DNA from: Botrytis cinerea B05.10
Taxonomy: Eukaryota; Ascomycota; Leotiomycetes; Helotiales; Sclerotiniaceae
Length of the DNA: 64,000 nt
Assembly: GCF_000143535.2 (NCBI RefSeq)
Contig: NC_037313.1
Coordinates: forward strand, 441,501-505,500
Direction of reading: 5' to 3'
Position numbers and translations under genes: made by a program. Below, in pieces: positions 58,253 to 64,000 of the stretch (position 1 is the first letter of the stretch; each line of letters begins with the position of its first letter). The notes below the pieces were generated by a model, which was not told where the DNA came from, ran no database searches, and saw only the letters and a list, made by a program, of their open reading frames with translations.

Positions 58253-60058
58253 ATGTCTACAAGGCGATCAGCTCGTTTAAGTGCAGCTTCTATCATCGCC
58301 GAGAAACTACCTGAAACTACGTCTGCTTCTCCTGTGGCGAAAACTACCAGGGCTATCGTTGGAAATGGCCCAACAGGATCTAAGGTTAAACTCAGCAGGA
58401 AGAGAAAGGCTATATCTCCAGATATATCAGATTCTTCACTGCCTCCCATAGCATCAAGTCCCCCAAAGAAGGAGGCCATATCCCGCGAAGAATCCGAACC
58501 TTCTTTGCCTCCCATAAAACCAGCCCTCAAAAAGAGGAAAATTGCTTCGAATGAATCATCCGACTCCCCACCCACCAAAAATGCAAGTCCATCGACCCCA
58601 AAGAGAAAGAAGACCTCTCCAATTCTTCCACCTCCAGTGACTCCAACTCCGGCAGCTATCGGGTCAATGTCTAGTCCTTATAAAGACGTTGGTGATAGTA
58701 TGCCTCCACCTCCTGTTCCCGTTGATCGTCTTGCAGTTCTTAATGGAACAAATGCTCCCTTAGTCACACCTGAAACTCATCGACTCCTTGCCAACAAATC
58801 TATGGACGAAGTATCTCCATCGAAACCACCTGCAGTAAAAGTATCAACCTCCGATGTTTTGAACAAAGCTATAGAGCACTTGATCAAAGTTGAACCCAAG
58901 TTGAAACCAATTATTGAGAAACATCCATGTAAGATGTTTTCCGCTGAGGGGTTAGCTGAAGAGATTGAACCGTTCAGAGCGTTGGTTAGTGGAATTATAT
59001 CACAACAGGTAGGAAGAATCCTAAAAACAAACAATGGTTTCTTTGTATGTGCATTACCTGACATAAATTAGGTCTCCGGTGCAGCGGCCAAATCCATCAA
59101 AGCTAAATTTGTAGCTCTTTTCAATCCACCTGATTCAGATCCATCTACTCATACATTTCCTAACCCTTCCGCTATTGTAGCTACTGACATACCTAATCGT
59201 GAGCATAATTCTTTACTCATCCCATGTCTCCAACCTCCCCGGTACCTTTATACTCACACTTATTCAATTCACCTCCCTATTCATCTTTTATCTCCCCTTC
59301 TCACTAACAAATTCAGTCCGCACCGCCGGTCTCTCTCAACGAAAAGCTGAATACATATCCGGCCTCGCCCTCAAATTTACAAATGGTGACCTAACTACCC
59401 CCTTCCTCCTTACTGCCTCCTACGAAGAAGTTTTCGATTCCCTAATCCAAGTACGGGGTCTCGGAAAATGGAGCGTCGAAATGTTTGCCTGTTTTGCTCT
59501 CAAACGTCTCGATGTTTTTAGTACCGGAGATCTAGGGGTTCAAAGAGGAATGGCTGCGCTCGTAGGAAGAGATGTTGAGAAATTGAAAAAAGCGGGAAAG
59601 GGAGCAAAGGGGGGTGGAAAATGGAAGTATATGTCGGAGAAGGAAATGGAAGAGATAGCTGAGAAGTTTAGTCCATATAGGTGGGTTTTTAAGGACTTGT
59701 TTTTGTTTTTCTTTTGGGGGAGATCTCCAGCGAGTCTAACCTCTGTCCAATTACTATGCAAATACGCCACTTTTATATCTTGATGATGGGTGACAGTTCA
59801 CTCATCTGAAAATTCAGATGCTATGTTTCTATGTGAATCCCTTCTCAGTTCATCCCCTTCTCCCTGTTCTCACTACCGTATAGCTCACCGAATTTACTCA
59901 CAAGAGTTTTGTCTCCGCTTCCCATCTTGCCTTTATAGATTCCCAAAATCGTTTAAGCCTCATAACAGAAAGCTGACAATGACATCAGAACTATATTCAT
60001 GTGGTACATGTGGCGAGTAGAAGACACCGATATCACTACTCTTGAAGAATATTCTTGA
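58253..60058 (+). CDS. MAG1: DNA-3-methyladenine glycosylase (HhH-GPD, MAG1/AlkA-like)
   Basis: Four exons (58253-59008, 59072-59198, 59317-59680, 59989-60058) keep frame; 438 residues. Residues 1-190 are a disordered Ser/Pro/Lys-rich nuclear-type extension (KRKKTSP, KLSRKRKAI). The catalytic domain begins near HLIKVEPKLKPIIEKHPC, includes ALVSGIISQQVSGAAAKSI, the helix-hairpin-helix VRGLGKWSVEM and the loop DVFSTGDLGVQRGM with the essential aspartate, and ends FMWYMWRVED. It removes alkylated bases such as 3-methyladenine as the first step of base excision repair. The last intron (59681-59988, 308 bp) is long for this window; its acceptor at 59988 restores the frame to the conserved FMWYMW motif. 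Confidence 0.93.
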
Positions 60059-60861
60059 ATCTGGAAGGTTATGCACGTATACGACTGTACATGACGGTAT
60101 ACACTACTTTTCAAAGAAGAAACAATAGATACAAAAGAGTCCCAAATGAAATACGAGGGTTAATAAACGGAGTTTTTTATGGGAAATTAACCCGCCATCA
60201 TGGAAATGGGACAATAAGACTTAGGATGCGAAGTCAGGATAAATTGCAAGACACACACAGTACACCGAAAGAGGATAATGGAATTTTGCAATTCATACTT
60301 TATAATTTATCATAAAAATACACAAGATTGAGATGTGCTATATCATAAATAACGGTAAACCTTTTTTTCACTATTGTGCTGTACAATTCCCAAGCCATAA
60401 GTTTTTGGTTGGTGAGTTGAATTACATGATTTTCAATCGATTATCAATACAATTTTCAAATCCAAGTTTAAATGCATTCGCCAGTCCTTAATCTTCGAAT
60501 ATAAGCCTCAATCTACATTCAGCCCCTTCATCCTCTAGTCTGCTATGCATTGCTTCATTATCCCCATTCCCATTTTCATCACTATTGACTCCATTATACT
60601 ACACCTCACTCACCTCACTCACCCGTCCCATTCTATCTTTCATCTCTCGTCTCTCATCTTTCAAAAGTAAAACATTACCAACCCATCCCGCCCAGCCCGT
60701 CCCGCCAAATATAAATATACATATATACACAGACTTTAAATAAACCATATCACCGTATGTCGATGCAAGTCAGAACTACACCGTGACCAACGAAAATAAA
60801 CAAACAGAATCACAAAGCCCGATCCACTGACGCCACAGACGAGAAATTGAACGTCTCAAAA

Positions 60862-60887
60862 CAACAAACCGAACCGAACCGAACCGA
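60862..60887 (+). repeat. (CCGAA)n pentanucleotide repeat
   Basis: Four units of a CCGAA-type pentamer, followed by a CAGAAGAC decamer repeated three times. Confidence 0.85.
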
Positions 60888-61167
60888 GACCAGAAGACCA
60901 GAAGACCAGACGAGACGAGACAAGATGAGATGAAACAAAACGGTTTTTGTACATACGTAGATTTGGCGTTTGACGTATTGTTACCCACCTATCTATGTAC
61001 TTGCATATTTGATGCTGTGGATGTTTGATGGTAACATGCTTATGTATATGTATGTACTGGCATACAGTATGTGTTTTATATGCAGGTAGTAAATATTCGC
61101 AACATCATCAAGCACTACTAGCGATATTCTAGACCGTCATGGGTTGGATTGCAAATTTCGTCTTCAG

Positions 61168-61190
61168 CTATCTATCTATCTATCTATCTA
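61168..61190 (+). repeat. (CTAT)n microsatellite
   Basis: Five to six tetranucleotide units. Confidence 0.9.
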
Positions 61191-61303
61191 GTTTTCCACC
61201 TTTATATCCTTCCATCTGTCTCTTTACCCTTCCCAAAGTTGTCCAGTTGGAGAAAGGGGGGAAGAGACAGAGATTTTCTACCATAACTCAATAATCACCC
61301 TCT

Positions 61304-61334
61304 TCATCCATCCATCCATCCATCCATCCATCCA
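61304..61334 (+). repeat. (CATC)n microsatellite
   Basis: Seven tetranucleotide units. Confidence 0.9.
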
Positions 61335-61746
61335 CCCACTCACAAAACCAACACCATACCCCCCCAAAACTCATACCCGCACACCAACCAAATCAAATCA
61401 ACCCAGTACAACACATAAAACGAGGCTATAAGCAGAACAAAATCGAACAATATACATACATATACATATACACAGAAACATAAACATACATACGCAAACA
61501 TGTACATGCAACCGCGCCACAAGAAACATCTCCGCTGTATCTGTATATCCTCCTATATATGCACTCAACCATAACCATAACCATAACCAGCTGATACGAT
61601 GTGATACATCGCTATAGCTGTAGCTGTGTGGAGGAGCATATGATATGACTTTAGGTATGTATATGATAGGTAGTACCGGTACATACATGTCCATACATAT
61701 ACTATATATATCTAGATACATGCTTGAAGACACAGACCGTACATAT

Positions 61747-61771
61747 ACATACATACATACATACATACATA
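61747..61771 (+). repeat. (CATA)n microsatellite
   Basis: Six tetranucleotide units. Confidence 0.9.
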
Positions 61772-62645
61772 TGCATCCATCACTTGACGTTTTGCATTCT
61801 GCATCTTTAATTTCCATTTTCCATTTCCATTTCCATTTTCCAATTTCAATTTCAATTAATCCCCTCAGTTACTCACTCACCCACTCACTCACTCACTCCC
61901 CTCCCCTACTCATCCATTCATTTACTTGGAAATGTTGCAGAATAACCACAGGAGATATATATATATATACACCACCTACCTACCTACCCACGCACCCACC
62001 CACCAAACAAACAAAGCCCCTACAAGCTCGAAAATACCTGTTCCAAAATCCATAAGTATCATATACCATACACCATACACATACACATACACACACACAT
62101 CCAAATGACCATCAAAGATCTCCATACTACATATTCCCACATATCTCTGGTGGTACACTGGTAATACATAAACACGTCGTGTCTATGTATCCCAATATAA
62201 TATTTTCCCATCCGTCACAGCATTGCTCTCTGCCTTGCTCTGTCTTGCTCTGTCTTACATTCGATTCTATTTTATTGCGTATCTAGTAAAATGTGATATG
62301 AGATGAATTGAATGAAGTATAGGTACATCACATCACATCGTATCACGTGTATGCCACACACACTTTCTCTAATCAGAGCCGCCGATGAAGCAGAGAAACA
62401 AACATGGACTGGACTGGACTGGACTGGACTCGAATCTTAATATAGTGCTTACTAGGTATCTATATTGACGGTGATAAATAAATAGATAGAGATATAACAT
62501 TCTCAATTTCTTTTAACTCAAGCCTTGTTTATATTAATATTTTCTTCCTTTTTCTTTTTCTTCTTCTTCCTTTTTTTCTTCGTTTTTTGGAGGACTTAGA
62601 AGAGAGTGTTACAGATAGATATAAAATAGATATACAGTAGATATC

Positions 62646-62648
<3 letters not shown>

Positions 62649-62680
<32 letters not shown>
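62649..62680 (+). repeat. (TC)n microsatellite
   Basis: About sixteen uninterrupted dinucleotide units, the longest pure array in the window. Confidence 0.95.
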
Positions 62681-62681
<1 letters not shown>

Positions 62682-63246
62682 AGAAAACATCTCAAATCCC
62701 TATCTATGTATAGTGAGCGAGTGGTAATGGACGGTATTCATGAATTAATGGATCGAATACTCGAATTAGATTCAGAATCCAGAATCCAGAATCCAGAATC
62801 CAGGAATGCATTCATAAATCCATCCATAAATCACACCTCATTAATCTCAATCTCAATCTCCATCTCCATTCCCTCCCTATACATACATACACTCATGCAC
62901 CCAAACTCTGCCGGGCAAGCATCTCATCCCCAAATCCCCAAATCTAGATTCCCAATGCCCACCCAATTCGCAATCCCCCTCCCCCCTTTCCCCTTCCCCA
63001 AAAAGGCTTATCTCATCTAAATCAATACCCACCAACTAACTATCTCTCGAACCATGTATTTATCGATATCGATATTGATAGTTATTGATATTGATAACAT
63101 CAAGTTAACGCAATCAAATCAAATTAAATAAAATAAAATAAAATTAATGTCAACTTATCTCTTCTTCTCCTGATGTATGGGATATTTATCCGTAATTGAA
63201 GGTACAAAATTTGATTGATCGATTATTCGCTTATAACTTACAGAGT

Positions 63247-63269
63247 ACTCACTCACTCACTCACTCACT
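63247..63269 (+). repeat. (ACTC)n microsatellite
   Basis: Five to six tetranucleotide units. Confidence 0.9.
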
Positions 63270-63402
63270 AATACCTAATACATCATCCATTCGGACATGT
63301 TTGTGTAGATAGACAGGTAGACAGGTAGATAGGTAGGTATTCACGTACTACTCTATACGTACTCATTCATATATGTAAGTATACCTACGAATAGATAGTT
63401 AG

Positions 63403-63433
63403 TACATACATACATACATACATACATACATAC
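63403..63433 (+). repeat. (CATA)n microsatellite
   Basis: Seven tetranucleotide units; same motif as the array at 61.75 kb. Confidence 0.9.
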
Positions 63434-63660
63434 GTAACTACGTATAGTTATATACAAACATAAACATAAACATCACGATCAAACCCGGACTCCGTCCCAC
63501 AGTATACGCGTTATCATGACGATTCCACCCCATTTCCATTTACTTACATGTAAGTACAGAGTAATAAGCACACCCGCGTCCCCCTAGTAATAAGTAAAGT
63601 TTGAGCTGTGGTGCTATCTATGTAGTATTTATTATTATTTTTCGAGGACTTTTAACTATA

Positions 63661-63712
63661 TCGTAATTCGTAATTCGTAATTCGTAATTCGTAATTTGTT
63701 ATTCGTAATTCG
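63661..63712 (+). repeat. (CGTAATT)n heptanucleotide minisatellite
   Basis: Seven copies of a seven-base unit, one with a C-to-T change. Confidence 0.9.
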
Positions 63713-63887
63713 AGATTATTGGATGGATTGATGGTGGGAGGTTGTGGGTGGGTGAGTGGGAGATATAAATAACCAATCGTGCTAACTTCTTTTTGTTTCT
63801 CACGGGATTGTTTGATTGATTGGTTGGTTGGGCTGGATCTTGGGTATTTGGGTAGGTATGGTATGGTATGGTATGTGAGTATTTACA

Positions 63888-63909
63888 AACGAACGAACGA
63901 ACGAACGAC
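63888..63909 (+). repeat. (GAAC)n microsatellite
   Basis: Five tetranucleotide units. Confidence 0.9.
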
Positions 63910-64000
63910 GAAGGTTGGGTTGTAGGTTGCTGGGTTCCTCGTCCTTTTTGAGGAGGGGAGAGAGGGGAGGGAGCTTTCTTTGAGTTTGTATAGTTGTGGG

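Larger units (their letters stand above)
60059..64000. other. Gene-free, microsatellite-dense region
   Basis: Nearly 4 kb without a supportable gene. It holds at least eight simple-sequence arrays. The plus strand is C/A/T-rich to about 63.1 kb and turns G-rich at the right end (63.7-64.0 kb). It may be the long regulatory and leader region of a gene beyond the right edge. Confidence 0.6.

Noticed and set aside
61568..61590. CCATAA repeats as telomere-like DNA
   Set aside because: Only three to four units and not the CCCTAA telomere motif; one of many local microsatellites.
60059..64000. CRISPR-like array among the repeats
   Set aside because: Units are 2-7 bp pure tandem repeats without spacers, in a eukaryotic genome.

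Overview
The window is nuclear DNA of a filamentous ascomycete. Genes carry many short introns (about 50-130 bp, GT..AG, often with a CTAAC/CTAAT branch site), the DNA is moderately AT-rich, and transposon relics show C-to-T type nonsense changes of the kind left by repeat-induced point mutation (RIP). Gene content and style would fit a Leotiomycete such as the Botrytis/Sclerotinia group. That placement is inference; no sequence search was possible.

Layout. (1) 1-20.2 kb is an accessory, decaying region: a Ty3/gypsy integrase relic at the left edge, a broken MFS transporter running into a broken cytochrome P450, a 915-residue intronless orphan ORF in otherwise AT-rich DNA, a second broken P450, the KR-ACP end of a reducing polyketide synthase (PKS), and a second broken MFS transporter. 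PKS, P450s and transporters are what a polyketide cluster contains, so this looks like a cluster graveyard. Two intact conserved genes lie inside it: a DDHD-domain phospholipase and an Srp1-type SR splicing factor. (2) 21.9-41 kb is mostly a conserved core: OST3/OST6, a coiled-coil chromosomal-type protein, the mitochondrial rRNA methyltransferase MRM2, ribosomal protein L18, a mitochondrial carrier, sterol 24-C-methyltransferase ERG6, a 102-residue conserved small protein, and two conserved proteins of unknown function. (3) 41-45.4 kb is a small AT-rich island with an LTR-like element next to a Zn2Cys6 regulator. (4) 47.8-60 kb is core again: an ABC1/ADCK kinase, a small membrane protein, a mitochondrial NAD+/nucleotide-type carrier, QCR7, the GT62 mannosyltransferase MNN9, and a 3-methyladenine DNA glycosylase. 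(5) 60-64 kb holds no gene I can support and is packed with microsatellites.

How the genes work together. Several intact genes serve mitochondria (MRM2, two carriers, ABC1 kinase, QCR7). Others serve the ER/Golgi glycosylation path (OST3, MNN9) or membrane lipids (ERG6, DDHD phospholipase). They are ordinary dispersed housekeeping genes, not an operon. The parts most worth a second look are the orphan ORF at 4671-7418, whose frame stays open past its stop into a charged tail, and the mosaic of broken secondary-metabolism genes around it. Exon limits were derived by hand from splice signals and frame; those where every exon keeps frame are stated with higher confidence.
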